64,000 nt of DNA from Shouchella clausii. Lineage in GTDB: Bacteria; Bacillota; Bacilli; Bacillales; Bacillaceae_D. The translations under genes and the position numbers were made by a program. A model generated the notes under the pieces. It worked only from the letters and a program-made list of their open reading frames with translations, had not been told where the DNA came from and made no database searches. Shown here one piece after another: positions 56,888 through 64,000 of the stretch (position 1 is its first letter; each line of letters begins with the position of its first letter). The stretch spans positions 124,001-188,000 of the forward strand of contig NZ_BCXJ01000006.1 in the NCBI RefSeq assembly GCF_001598215.1. Direction: 5' to 3'.

Positions 56888-57666
56888 TGTGGACCACCAC
56901 CCAGTCCTTCTAGCAGGCGCCTCATCGCAAGCAATAATTCTTCAAATAAAACGTTCACGCTCATAAAAAAGACGCCGATATAGATAGCAAACACGATAAA
57001 ACCTACCAACATCTTAATCGGAATCCCGACGACAAACACATTCATTTGCGGAACGGTTCTTGAGATAATGCCTAAGGCCACATCGACTAAAAAGAGCGCA
57101 CCGACTACAGGCATTGCCATCGACACCGCCATCGCAAACAGCATCACCATTACTTGCGTCACATGCTCCATTACATGCCCGTTGCCAAACGGAAGCGCAA
57201 GTTGGTCAAGAGGGACAAACTGATAACTGTAGATCACGCCATCAAGAAGCAGATGGTGTCCGTCTATAATCAGCAAATATAACATGGCGAAAAGGTATAA
57301 ATAACTTCCTGTCAACGGACTTTGCGCCCCGGTTTGCGGGTCAACAACATTGGCAAGCATAAACCCTAAATGAAAGTCAATGACACCACCCGCTACTTGC
57401 ACAGCATAGAGAAGCATCGAAGCCATAAGTCCAGCAGAAATGCCAATCGCAAATTCCTTTAAGGCAAGGAGCAAAAATGGCAAATCTAGCGCTAACTCAG
57501 GCACGTCGAGAGACACCGCAAGAGTAGCAGCCAAAAACGCTGATAGTCCGAGCTTGAGCGGGGCAGGTACCGTTCGGTGGTTGAAAAGCGGCAGCACGAC
57601 GAAAAAAGAGCTGACGCGAATAAATATAAGTAAAAAAGCCGGATAAAGCGTTAGCCATTCATCCAT
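56884..57666 (-). CDS. fliR: FliR, flagellar export gate protein
   Basis: Membrane component of the export gate, 260 residues, mostly hydrophobic with about six transmembrane helices; the segment FHLGFMLANVVDPQTGAQSPL (seen in parts near 98-118) is characteristic. It shares one base with the fliQ stop and overlaps flhB by 4 nt, so fliQ-fliR-flhB are tightly coupled and assemble with FliP. Confidence 0.96.
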   Translation of the reverse strand: MDEWLTLYPAFLLIFIRVSSFFVVLPLFNHRTVPAPLKLGLSAFLAATLAVSLDVPELALDLPFLLLALKEFAIGISAGLMASMLLYAVQVAGGVIDFHLGFMLANVVDPQTGAQSPLTGSYLYLFAMLYLLIIDGHHLLLDGVIYSYQFVPLDQLALPFGNGHVMEHVTQVMVMLFAMAVSMAMPVVGALFLVDVALGIISRTVPQMNVFVVGIPIKMLVGFIVFAIYIGVFFMSVNVLFEELLLAMRRLLEGLGGGPQ

Positions 57667-57935
57667 TAGCCAATAAACCTATACAAATTGTTGTAAATGC
57701 TGTACGCCATCTCAGTTAGTTGCGACAACATCCATGGGCCAAAGAAAACAAGCGCAAGCAGCACGCCAGCAATTTTAGGGATAAATGCTAGTGTTTGCTC
57801 TTGGATTTGCGTTGTCGCTTGGAATATACTTACAATCAGACCGAGCGCCAACGCTACAACCAAAAGCGGACCAGCAACGATCAGTACGGTCCATACACCG
57901 CTTTGGGCTAAGTGTGTAACCATTTCTAAACTCAT
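57666..57935 (-). CDS. fliQ: FliQ, flagellar export gate protein
   Basis: Two-helix membrane protein of 89 residues of the export gate. Transmembrane helices at about 15-40 and 50-75, separated by the conserved IVSIFQATTQIQEQTLAF loop, which is family typical. A gap of 99 bp separates it from fliP, longer than other gaps here; I see no gene or clear signal in it. Confidence 0.95.
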   Translation of the reverse strand: MSLEMVTHLAQSGVWTVLIVAGPLLVVALALGLIVSIFQATTQIQEQTLAFIPKIAGVLLALVFFGPWMLSQLTEMAYSIYNNLYRFIG

Positions 57936-58034
57936 AGCGGCTCACTCCTATTAAATCGGTAATCTCATGGTTCACTCCTGCAACTGCCAGCCTCACTAGA
58001 ATACGAGATGCCCATTACGATTGTTTGCATATTG

Positions 58035-58718
58035 CTATTGATAGCTGATCAGCAAGCTTTGAACGACTAAATACCAGCCATCTACTAATACGAACAAAAG
58101 CACTTTAAACGGCAGTGCGATCATGACAGGAGGCAGCATCATCATCCCCATCGACATTAACACGCTAGCAACAATCATATCGATCACAAGAAAAGGGATA
58201 AAAATCAAAAAGCCGATTTGAAAAGCTGTCTTCAACTCACTAATCGCAAAAGCAGGCACAAGCGCCGTCAACGGCACTTCATCTAATGAAGCAGGCTTGT
58301 CATATCCACCGTAACCCATAAACAACGCCAAATCCTTTTCCCTTGTATGGGCGCTCATAAATTCTTTAATTGGTACAACGGCTGCCTCAAATGCTTCCTC
58401 GCTGGAATACTCCCCTTCTGCTAAAGGTACATATGCTGTCTCATACACTTCTTGAATAACAGGCGCCATAATAAAGGCGGTCATAAACAACGCAAGCCCA
58501 ATTAACACTTGGTTTGGTGGCGTCGATTGGGTTGCAAGCCCTTGACGTACAAAGGCTAGCACAATGATGATGCGGGTGAAGCATGTCATCATAATCAAAA
58601 TTCCTGGTGCAATCGTCAGCACCGTTAGCAATAAGGCAATTTGGACCGTTGTTGCCATTGTCTCGCCATTCGTAAAATCAAACGAGGCAAAAGCAGCTAC
58701 TGCATGTTGTAAAATCAT
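58035..58718 (-). CDS. fliP: FliP, flagellar export gate protein
   Basis: Core of the export pore, 227 residues with an N-terminal signal-like helix and three further helices. MMTCFTRIIIVLAFVRQGLAT (in parts near 43-60) and the C-terminal GMMMLPPVMIALPFKVLLFV region (parts) are diagnostic. It overlaps the upstream fliO stop by 4 nt. FliP, FliQ and FliR form a helical FliP5-Q4-R1 complex in known systems. Confidence 0.97.
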   Translation of the reverse strand: MILQHAVAAFASFDFTNGETMATTVQIALLLTVLTIAPGILIMMTCFTRIIIVLAFVRQGLATQSTPPNQVLIGLALFMTAFIMAPVIQEVYETAYVPLAEGEYSSEEAFEAAVVPIKEFMSAHTREKDLALFMGYGGYDKPASLDEVPLTALVPAFAISELKTAFQIGFLIFIPFLVIDMIVASVLMSMGMMMLPPVMIALPFKVLLFVLVDGWYLVVQSLLISYQ

Positions 58719-59368
58719 CGGCCCTTCCTCTTTTCTATAAAAGCCTGGCGTGTGTCTTGCAGTTCTTGCTTGGAAGCTGCAAGCTTGTCCCTTAAAATGT
58801 GTTGGAACGTCGATGGGGCAGTGCTTGCTTTTTTCGAGAACACCGCTTTCATGCTTCCTAAAGCGTGATCGAAAAATGGCTCCTCATCCCCAGCTTGCTG
58901 TTTGGCGAGAATGGCCGTTATTTCGTCTGGATCTGCGATTTCTTTTAGCAATTGCACTTGATCGCCCACTCCCACAACCAATAATGTTTCCCCGACTTTA
59001 ACCAACTGAACGGATTTGTTTTGGCCAAGAGAAACACCAGAGACGAGGTGAAGCGCCTTTGTTTCTTGAAATGTTTTCGCCCGTTTGTTCACAAAGCGCA
59101 ATAGCCCATATAACAAAGCAATGACAACAATAAGGGCCGCGATCATCTTGACAAAGCTGAGCCAAGGCGGCTCCATAAGCGCTTCTGCCTCAGCTTCAGC
59201 TTCTTTCCCTTCTTCCTTGGCCAGCTCCTCATCGCATTCGCCGTTTTCGAGCACGTCATTGACGCTGCAGTCTTTGGCTTCAGCGGGGCTGAACCCTGCC
59301 AAACCAACGAGCAGCAGGGTCAGCGCGATGATAGACGAAACGTTAACTAAGCGTTTTAGAAATCGCAT
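58715..59368 (-). CDS. fliO: FliO (FliZ), export-gate assembly protein
   Basis: Assists assembly of the FliP complex, 217 residues. N-terminal signal-like helix (about 12-28, ending AEA), an acidic outside segment (residues about 32-66) carrying two cysteines 10 residues apart (CSVNDVLENGEC), a transmembrane helix at about 73-90, and a cytoplasmic domain of beta-strands (KALHLVSGVSLGQNKSVQLVKVG in parts). It overlaps the cheY end by 26 nt. B. subtilis annotation names it fliZ. The two Cys could form a disulfide outside the cell (inference). Confidence 0.93.
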   Translation of the reverse strand: MRFLKRLVNVSSIIALTLLLVGLAGFSPAEAKDCSVNDVLENGECDEELAKEEGKEAEAEAEALMEPPWLSFVKMIAALIVVIALLYGLLRFVNKRAKTFQETKALHLVSGVSLGQNKSVQLVKVGETLLVVGVGDQVQLLKEIADPDEITAILAKQQAGDEEPFFDHALGSMKAVFSKKASTAPSTFQHILRDKLAASKQELQDTRQAFIEKRKGR

Positions 59369-59705
59369 CGATCACTCGATCCGCCTGAAATGGTTTTACG
59401 ATAAAATCTTTTGCGCCTTCTTGGATCGCGTCAATGACCATCGCTTGTTGGCCCATCGCCGAGCACATAATCACTTTGGCGCTCGGGTCATACTGCTTAA
59501 TCTCTTTCAGCGCCGAAATTCCGTCTTTTTCCGGCATCGTAATATCCATTGTCACTAAGTCAGGGGAAAGTTCCTTATATTTTTCAACAGCTTGATTGCC
59601 ATCATTGGCTTCTCCAACTACGTTATAGCCGTTCTTCGTTAAAATGTCTTTAAGCATCATGCGCATAAATGCCGCATCATCAACAACCAATACTTTTTTT
59701 GACAT
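59343..59705 (-). CDS. cheY: CheY, chemotaxis response regulator
   Basis: 120-residue single-domain receiver that binds the flagellar switch when phosphorylated. All key residues are present: acidic pair in VVDDAAF (residues 8-9), phospho-acceptor Asp in LVTMDITMP (near 54), Ser in MCSAMG and Lys in FIVKPF. The frame extends to 59744, but ATG 59705 has AAAGAGGG upstream and gives the B. subtilis length. An intact CheY implies that a CheA kinase exists elsewhere. Confidence 0.97.
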   Translation of the reverse strand: MSKKVLVVDDAAFMRMMLKDILTKNGYNVVGEANDGNQAVEKYKELSPDLVTMDITMPEKDGISALKEIKQYDPSAKVIMCSAMGQQAMVIDAIQEGAKDFIVKPFQADRVIDAISKTLS

Positions 59706-59750
59706 GAAAAGCCCTCTTTCTATATGTTGATTTCTTAAGATCAATAAAAG

Positions 59751-60941
59751 TTAACGCAAGTGGGTGAGGCGGTCTTTTTTGCTCACAATGTCTGTAATCC
59801 GCACGCCAAAGTTTTCGTCAATCACGACAACTTCGCCTTTGGCAATCAGCTTGTCATTGATAAGTACGTCGACCGGCTCACCTGCCAACTTATCAAGTTC
59901 AATAATTGATCCTTGCGCAATCGACAAAATTTCACGGATTGTTTTTTTCGTGCGACCTAATTCCACTTTGACTTCTAGCGGTATGTCTAAGAGCATGTCT
60001 AAGTTTTGCATTTCTGCTTCGTCTGGCTTTGTTGTCTCAAAATTAGAGAATACCGCTTTTTCCACGACTTGTTCAGCGTCTTTTACTCTTTGGCCAATAT
60101 GCTGGTTCACTCGCCCAGCACTTGCGCCATCCCCGTGCCCGCTAGTGGCCAGAGCAGGTTCAGGCAACGGTTCTGCCTCTTGCACTGGCGGTTCTGCTGC
60201 GGTGCCACCGCCAAGCAAAGCGTTTGCGTAATCTTTGCTGAAAGGAACGCTAATAAGTTGCATTAACTTTGAATCAATCAGATCACCGACGCGAAGAGAA
60301 AACGAAATTGCAATCAATTCTTCTCCATCGGGGACATACTCTGTCCGCGACTGTTCATCAAATTCGATGACTTCCACTTTTGGCGGCGAAATGTCGACAC
60401 GACGATTAAATAACGTCGACATCGAGGTTGAAGCAGAACCCATCATTTGGTTCATCGCTTCTTGGACTGCACTTAAATGCATCTCCGACAATTCTGGATC
60501 AGGGCTTTCCCCATTTCCTCCAAGCATGAGATCTGCAATGATCGCTGCGTCATCTGTCGTGATCACAAATAAGTTTGAGCCTTCGAATCCCTCTGTGTAT
60601 TTGACATGGACAATGACGTTCGGCCGTGGAAAAAGCTGGCGTAGCATGCCTGAGCTGACTGCCGATACAACCGGTGTCGTAATTTCCACTTTTTGATTCA
60701 ACAGTGCTGATAAAGCAGTCGCCGAACTACCAAAGGAAATATTGCCGATTTCGCCGATTGTATCTTGCTCCATATGAGTTAAAAACTCGTTAATATCCGG
60801 GGACTCCGTCTGTGTTTCTTCTGGTCTGGATTCGTCTTCACGGACTTCCTGTTGTCCAGCCTCACCGGAAGCTTCGCCGTCCTGGAGCCCCTTTAACAAT
60901 TCGTTTATTTCTTCCTGGGAAAGCAGCTTGTCATTCATCAT
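59751..60941 (-). CDS. fliY: FliY, flagellar switch protein and CheY-P phosphatase
   Basis: Switch component of 396 residues that fuses a CheC-like phosphatase to a FliN domain. N-terminal CheY-P-binding peptide LLSQEEINELL (6-16), two phosphatase helices with E-x2-N (IGEIGNISFG near 58 and VQEAMNQMMG near 155), an acidic/Pro linker, and a C-terminal FliN/SpoA domain (about 310-390). It overlaps fliM by 11 nt. cheY follows after 45 bp. Confidence 0.96.
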   Translation of the reverse strand: MMNDKLLSQEEINELLKGLQDGEASGEAGQQEVREDESRPEETQTESPDINEFLTHMEQDTIGEIGNISFGSSATALSALLNQKVEITTPVVSAVSSGMLRQLFPRPNVIVHVKYTEGFEGSNLFVITTDDAAIIADLMLGGNGESPDPELSEMHLSAVQEAMNQMMGSASTSMSTLFNRRVDISPPKVEVIEFDEQSRTEYVPDGEELIAISFSLRVGDLIDSKLMQLISVPFSKDYANALLGGGTAAEPPVQEAEPLPEPALATSGHGDGASAGRVNQHIGQRVKDAEQVVEKAVFSNFETTKPDEAEMQNLDMLLDIPLEVKVELGRTKKTIREILSIAQGSIIELDKLAGEPVDVLINDKLIAKGEVVVIDENFGVRITDIVSKKDRLTHLR

Positions 60942-61920
60942 CCGTTCCTCCTAATACATCAGTCACTTGCAAAGCCATCCGGTCTCTCTTTACTCCTGGC
61001 TGGCCGCTAAATTTCTTTTCACCGCCTACGAGCACATCAAGTGGTTCATCAATTAGCTGGTTTAAGGCAACGACATCTCCTTTAGCAAGGCGAAGAAATT
61101 CTTCAATCGTAATCGTTGAACGCCCAAGTTCGACGGCAACTTCAAGCGTCGTTTGCCGGACTTGTTTGTTTAACAGGGCCTTATCTTCTGTTGAGAGGGC
61201 ACCACGCTGTTCTTGAAACCAATGGTGGCTCGTTAATTTCGGCAATATTTCTTCTAATACGACATGAGGCAAACAGATTGTCATGAGCCCTGTCGTATTG
61301 GCAATGCTTGTTGATAGCGAAATGACAACAACCGTTTCATTCGGTGACACGAGCTGCAAAAAATGGGGATTCACTTCAATGTTTTCGGTGATCGGCTCCA
61401 TTTCAATTACAGTCGTCCAAGCTTCAGCGAAACTTGCCAGCATCGATTCAAATAGCCCTGATAAAATTTTCGTTTCAATTTCTGTCAAGTTATCAATTTT
61501 ATTAAAGCTCATTCCATGTCCGCCAAGTACACGGTCAAACATGGCGTAGGCGATATTAGGGTTAATTTCAATTAAGACCCGTCCATTTAATGGTAGAGGC
61601 TCGATGACGTTCAAAAACGTCATCGTCGGTATGCTGCGGACATACTCTTCGTACGGAACCTGTTCGACAGAGGCTACTTGGATTTGTACAAGCGAACGGA
61701 GCTTGGCCGATAAATTGGTTGTCAACAACCGCGCGTAATTTTCATGGATGCGGGATAAGTTCCGAATTTGGTCTTTTGAAAAGCGTAGCGCTCGTTTAAA
61801 ATCGTAAACCCGAACTTTCTTCTCTGACTCTAGCTTTAATAACTCTTCGGCATCCATTTCTCCAGTCGTCAAAGCAGAAAGGAGCGCATCAATCTCACCT
61901 TGAGACAGCACATCAGCCAT
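60931..61920 (-). CDS. fliM: FliM, flagellar motor switch protein
   Basis: C-ring protein of 329 residues. N-terminal CheY-P-binding motif LSQGEIDALLSAL (5-17), CheC-like middle domain (about 45-235), and C-terminal SpoA domain (about 245-320, VELGRSTITIEEFLRL). It lies 18 bp after fliL and overlaps fliY by 11 nt. Confidence 0.97.
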   Translation of the reverse strand: MADVLSQGEIDALLSALTTGEMDAEELLKLESEKKVRVYDFKRALRFSKDQIRNLSRIHENYARLLTTNLSAKLRSLVQIQVASVEQVPYEEYVRSIPTMTFLNVIEPLPLNGRVLIEINPNIAYAMFDRVLGGHGMSFNKIDNLTEIETKILSGLFESMLASFAEAWTTVIEMEPITENIEVNPHFLQLVSPNETVVVISLSTSIANTTGLMTICLPHVVLEEILPKLTSHHWFQEQRGALSTEDKALLNKQVRQTTLEVAVELGRSTITIEEFLRLAKGDVVALNQLIDEPLDVLVGGEKKFSGQPGVKRDRMALQVTDVLGGTDDE

Positions 61921-61938
61921 TAGAGCACCTCATTTTTG

Positions 61939-62370
61939 TTATTGGACCACTTTTACTGTCGTATAAACAGCTTTGACAGTGCCTTGTTCTAAATGGTCGT
62001 TTAATTTTGTCTGGATCGTTTCCTGCAGCTCAGCTAGACCATCTTCACCAACGAGGTCCTCTGAAGACGTTTCCGCAAGTGTCAGCAAAATGACATTATT
62101 CACTTGGAACTCTCTTTTATCGATGTCGGCGAGCGTGTCTTTGTGGTCGAGTTCGATCCGAAATTGAGCGCGGATGAATTCCCCTGACTTTAAATTGGTT
62201 GTAATTTCTTCTGTATCAAATGAGCGCTCATTAATGTCCTCTATTGTTGGCGCACCGCTCGCCTTGTTTTGGGCAAATGGGCCAATGCCAAGCATATAGA
62301 GCCCTGCAACTACGACGACTCCGGTGAGCAAGAGGCTGAACGCTACGCCAATTACACGGTTTTTTTTCAA
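61939..62370 (-). CDS. fliL: FliL, flagellar basal-body-associated protein
   Basis: Membrane protein of 143 residues that supports stator function. One N-terminal transmembrane helix (about 6-28) and an extracytoplasmic SPFH-like domain (about 45-143). The start is TTG with GGGAGG upstream, overlapping the swrD stop by 4 nt. Confidence 0.94.
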   Translation of the reverse strand: MKKNRVIGVAFSLLLTGVVVVAGLYMLGIGPFAQNKASGAPTIEDINERSFDTEEITTNLKSGEFIRAQFRIELDHKDTLADIDKREFQVNNVILLTLAETSSEDLVGEDGLAELQETIQTKLNDHLEQGTVKAVYTTVKVVQ

Positions 62371-62582
62371 CCTGATAAATCCTCCCTTTTGTAGCTTCCG
62401 ACAAGGCCGATCTCGGCCATGCGGTTGTTGATCGCTTGGCCGACTTGTTCCATGTCATCGGCAACGACAAGCTTTTTTCCATTTACAAGCGTGATCGTTG
62501 TATCAGGCAACGCTTCTACTTTTTCGATCAACAACAAATTTAACAACAGCCGTTGCCCGTTTAAGCGCGTTAACGGAATCAT
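62367..62582 (-). CDS. swrD: SwrD (FlbD-like) small flagellar protein
   Basis: 71-residue protein starting [15 protein letters not shown], the FlbD/YlzI family; in B. subtilis SwrD increases flagellar power for swarming. The first open codon (GTG 62591) precedes the AGGTGA ribosome site partly, so I chose ATG 62582, which gives the B. subtilis length of 71. It follows flgE by 9 bp and is coupled to fliL. Confidence 0.93.
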   Translation of the reverse strand: MIPLTRLNGQRLLLNLLLIEKVEALPDTTITLVNGKKLVVADDMEQVGQAINNRMAEIGLVGSYKREDLSG

Positions 62583-62591
62583 GCCAGTCAC

Positions 62592-63395
62592 CTATCGTTT
62601 CAAGTTTACAAGCTCTTGTAAAATTTCATCTGAAGTCGTAATGATCCGGGAGTTAGCTTGAAAACCACGCTGTGCGACGATCATTTCCGAAAATTCATCA
62701 GCGAGATCCACGTTCGACATTTCTAAATAACCAGACTGAATGTCACCAGTACCTTGTGTTCCTGGGACAACCATATTGGCAGGGCCTGATGCTGGTGTTG
62801 CTGTAAATAACGATCCACCCGCGCTGTTTAACCCTTCTGGATTCGAAAAGCTGGCAACGCCAATTTGTAGTGTTACTGGATCGTCTTGGCCTTGGACGGA
62901 AATAACGATTTCGCCTTGCTTGTTCACAGAAATGCTTTGCATGTTATCAAGAATTTCTGGGTCAATTTGCAACCTGTTGCCATTTGGCCCTAACAAATAG
63001 GCACCTGAGCTATTGACAACATTACCGTCGTGGTCGACATAAATGTTTCCAGCGCGCGTGTAAAAAGTATCGGCTCCGACTTGAACTGCAAAGTAGCCAT
63101 CGCCATTTATCGCTAAGTCCAATTCGCGCCCCGTATATTGGTTGCCTCCTCCAGTATGAACCGTGTCAATTGCGCCAACCATTGAACCAGAACCGATTTG
63201 TTTGCTGTTGACGCCACCACGGTCAGGAGTTGCGGCCATTGGCCCTTGTACTTGCTGGCTAACCATGTCTTGAAACATGACGCGCCCTTTTTTGAAACCA
63301 TGTGTATTGACATTAGCGATGTTATTACCGACAACGTCTAGCTTTGTTTGGAAACCTTTCATACCTGAGATGCCTGAATACATGGAACGAATCAT
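62592..63395 (-). CDS. flgE: Flagellar hook protein FlgE (FlgG-type, short)
   Basis: Hook or hook-like rod protein of 267 residues. N-terminal MYSGISGMKGFQTKLDVVGNNIANVNTHG (in parts) is the flagellar rod/hook signature, and the C-terminus QANSRIITTSDEILQELVNLKR (parts) the matching heptad helix. In B. subtilis the gene at this place (once called flgG) encodes the short hook protein FlgE of similar length. It follows flgD by 15 bp. Confidence 0.94.
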   Translation of the reverse strand: MIRSMYSGISGMKGFQTKLDVVGNNIANVNTHGFKKGRVMFQDMVSQQVQGPMAATPDRGGVNSKQIGSGSMVGAIDTVHTGGGNQYTGRELDLAINGDGYFAVQVGADTFYTRAGNIYVDHDGNVVNSSGAYLLGPNGNRLQIDPEILDNMQSISVNKQGEIVISVQGQDDPVTLQIGVASFSNPEGLNSAGGSLFTATPASGPANMVVPGTQGTGDIQSGYLEMSNVDLADEFSEMIVAQRGFQANSRIITTSDEILQELVNLKR

Positions 63396-63410
63396 AACGG
63401 ATCGTCTCCT

Positions 63411-63845
63411 TTACTCGTTTGATGTTGGTTTAATAATTGAAATTAAATTGCTTGCCTCAATCCACTTGTCATCCTCGATTTGCACGAGCAAGTTGCCTGA
63501 CTCGCTGTATTTAACTCCAGTCACTGTTGCTAGCTCGACTTGGTCTTTTTCGTTAAGCCATTCAACCGATTTACCGATTAACTCGCTTAGCGCCATCAAT
63601 TGCTGGCTTTTTTGCTCATAGTACATGTATTCCATCGTGCTATTCAGTTTCGTGAGCTGCTCCAACTGGGAAAAAGTTGCTAATTGGGCAATAAACTCCC
63701 GATCTTCTATCGGGTTGCTCGGGTCTTGGTTTTGCAATTGCGTAATCAAAAGCTTCAAAAATGCGTCTTGGCCAAGTGAATTGTTTGGTTGCCGCTGTTG
63801 GTTCTGTACTGAGGAAAGCAACAACGATGGGTCAACTTGCGTCAT
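63411..63845 (-). CDS. flgD: FlgD, hook-assembly scaffold
   Basis: Hook cap protein of 144 residues. Conserved LGQDAFLKLLITQLQNQDPSNP (in parts, near 24-45) and FIAQLATFSQLEQL are family hallmarks; the C-terminal region is short as in Bacillus. The ATG is preceded by AAGGAGAAGGAG and overlaps the fliK stop by 14 nt. Confidence 0.95.
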   Translation of the reverse strand: MTQVDPSLLLSSVQNQQRQPNNSLGQDAFLKLLITQLQNQDPSNPIEDREFIAQLATFSQLEQLTKLNSTMEYMYYEQKSQQLMALSELIGKSVEWLNEKDQVELATVTGVKYSESGNLLVQIEDDKWIEASNLISIIKPTSNE

Positions 63846-63999
63846 CCGTTCCCTCTCCTTCTCCTTGTTTTTGGCTCATCCAATCTGAGAATGAATGTTG
63901 CTTCCGTTGTTCGCCAACCTCGTCTTCCGGTTGCTTTCGCTCGCCTTCCTGCCCACTTTCACCATTGCTTTGCTCGTCTCCCTCTTCATCAATTGGCCC
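63832..63999 (-). CDS. fliK: FliK hook-length control protein, C-terminal end (cut by window edge)
   Basis: The last 55 codons of an open frame running in from beyond base 64000 and ending at TGA 63832-63834, overlapping the flgD start. The visible part is a hydrophilic Glu/Gln/Gly-rich tail ending EGEGTDDAS. Such tails follow the FliK C-terminal domain, which is not inside the window. The call rests on synteny (fliK precedes flgD in Bacillus) rather than on a motif. Confidence 0.6.
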   Translation of the reverse strand, partial: GPIDEEGDEQSNGESGQEGERKQPEDEVGEQRKQHSFSDWMSQKQGEGEGTDDAS

Positions 64000-64000
64000 G

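Noticed and set aside
57936-58034. Missing small flagellar gene in the 99-bp fliP-fliQ gap
   Set aside because: No open frame with a ribosome site fits the gap, and B. subtilis has no gene at this position.
1-64000. CRISPR arrays, tRNA or rRNA genes, insertion sequences, prophage
   Set aside because: No regularly spaced direct repeats, cloverleaf sequences, transposase or phage-like frames were seen; the only repeats found are in-frame within swrB and infB.

Overview
This window is a stretch of core chromosome from a low-to-mid GC, endospore-forming, flagellated member of the Bacillaceae. The gene order from fliK to recA follows the Bacillus subtilis chromosome almost gene for gene. Protein sequences and acidic outward-facing segments (in RodZ and FliO) suggest an alkaliphilic lineage such as Shouchella/Bacillus clausii; that assignment is from memory and inference, not a search. 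Every gene I can support is on the minus strand, so transcription runs from base 64000 towards base 1. I see no tRNA, rRNA, insertion sequence, phage or CRISPR.

In transcription order: (1) 64000-48.5 kb is the 3' part of the fla/che operon: fliK (partial), flgD, flgE, swrD, fliL, fliM, fliY, cheY, fliO, fliP, fliQ, fliR, flhB, flhA, flhF, a degenerate flhG, a cheB with a ruined receiver domain, cheC, cheD, sigD and a swrB-like gene with a 12-residue repeat. cheA and cheW, which B. subtilis has between cheB and cheC, are missing here. (2) 48.4-39.4 kb holds rpsB, tsf, pyrH, frr, uppS, cdsA, dxr, rasP, proS: ribosome, UMP kinase, ribosome recycling and isoprenoid/phospholipid precursors. (3) 39.3-27.3 kb holds polC and then the nusA-infB operon (rimP, nusA, ylxR, ylxQ, infB, ylxP, rbfA), followed by truB, ribC and rpsO. 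(4) 27.1-17.4 kb holds pnp, ylxY, mlpA, ymxH, the dipicolinate synthase pair dpaA-dpaB with a sigma-K-like promoter, and asd-dapG-dapA. The aspartate pathway here supplies both lysine/peptidoglycan and spore dipicolinate. (5) 16.9-0.3 kb holds rnjB (RNase J), tepA, ylzJ, spoIIIE, a GntR regulator, the ymfF-ymfH-ymfI-ymfJ-ymfK cluster, rodZ, pgsA, cinA, a DEAD-box RNA helicase that does not sit here in B. subtilis, recA with promoter and SOS box, and the start of a metallophosphoesterase gene.

Most genes are conventional. The oddities cluster at 48.5-52.8 kb. FlhG keeps its short N-terminal FlhF-contacting motif but has lost the Walker A ATPase loop and about a third of its length. CheB keeps its esterase triad but has lost every phosphorylation residue of its receiver. 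cheA/cheW are absent from the operon. The swrB homologue is nearly doubled by a tandem repeat. Together these suggest that control of flagellar number/placement and of chemotactic adaptation has been rewired in this lineage. Other points of interest are the 536-bp rnjB leader region with small open frames, the helicase inserted between cinA and recA, and hairpins in the spoIIIE and rpsO leaders. The only stretch over 300 bases without a confident gene is 16881-17416, described below. Many starts are non-ATG (TTG for rnjB, proS, rasP, cinA, pgsA, swrB, fliL; GTG for several more), assigned from Shine-Dalgarno spacing.
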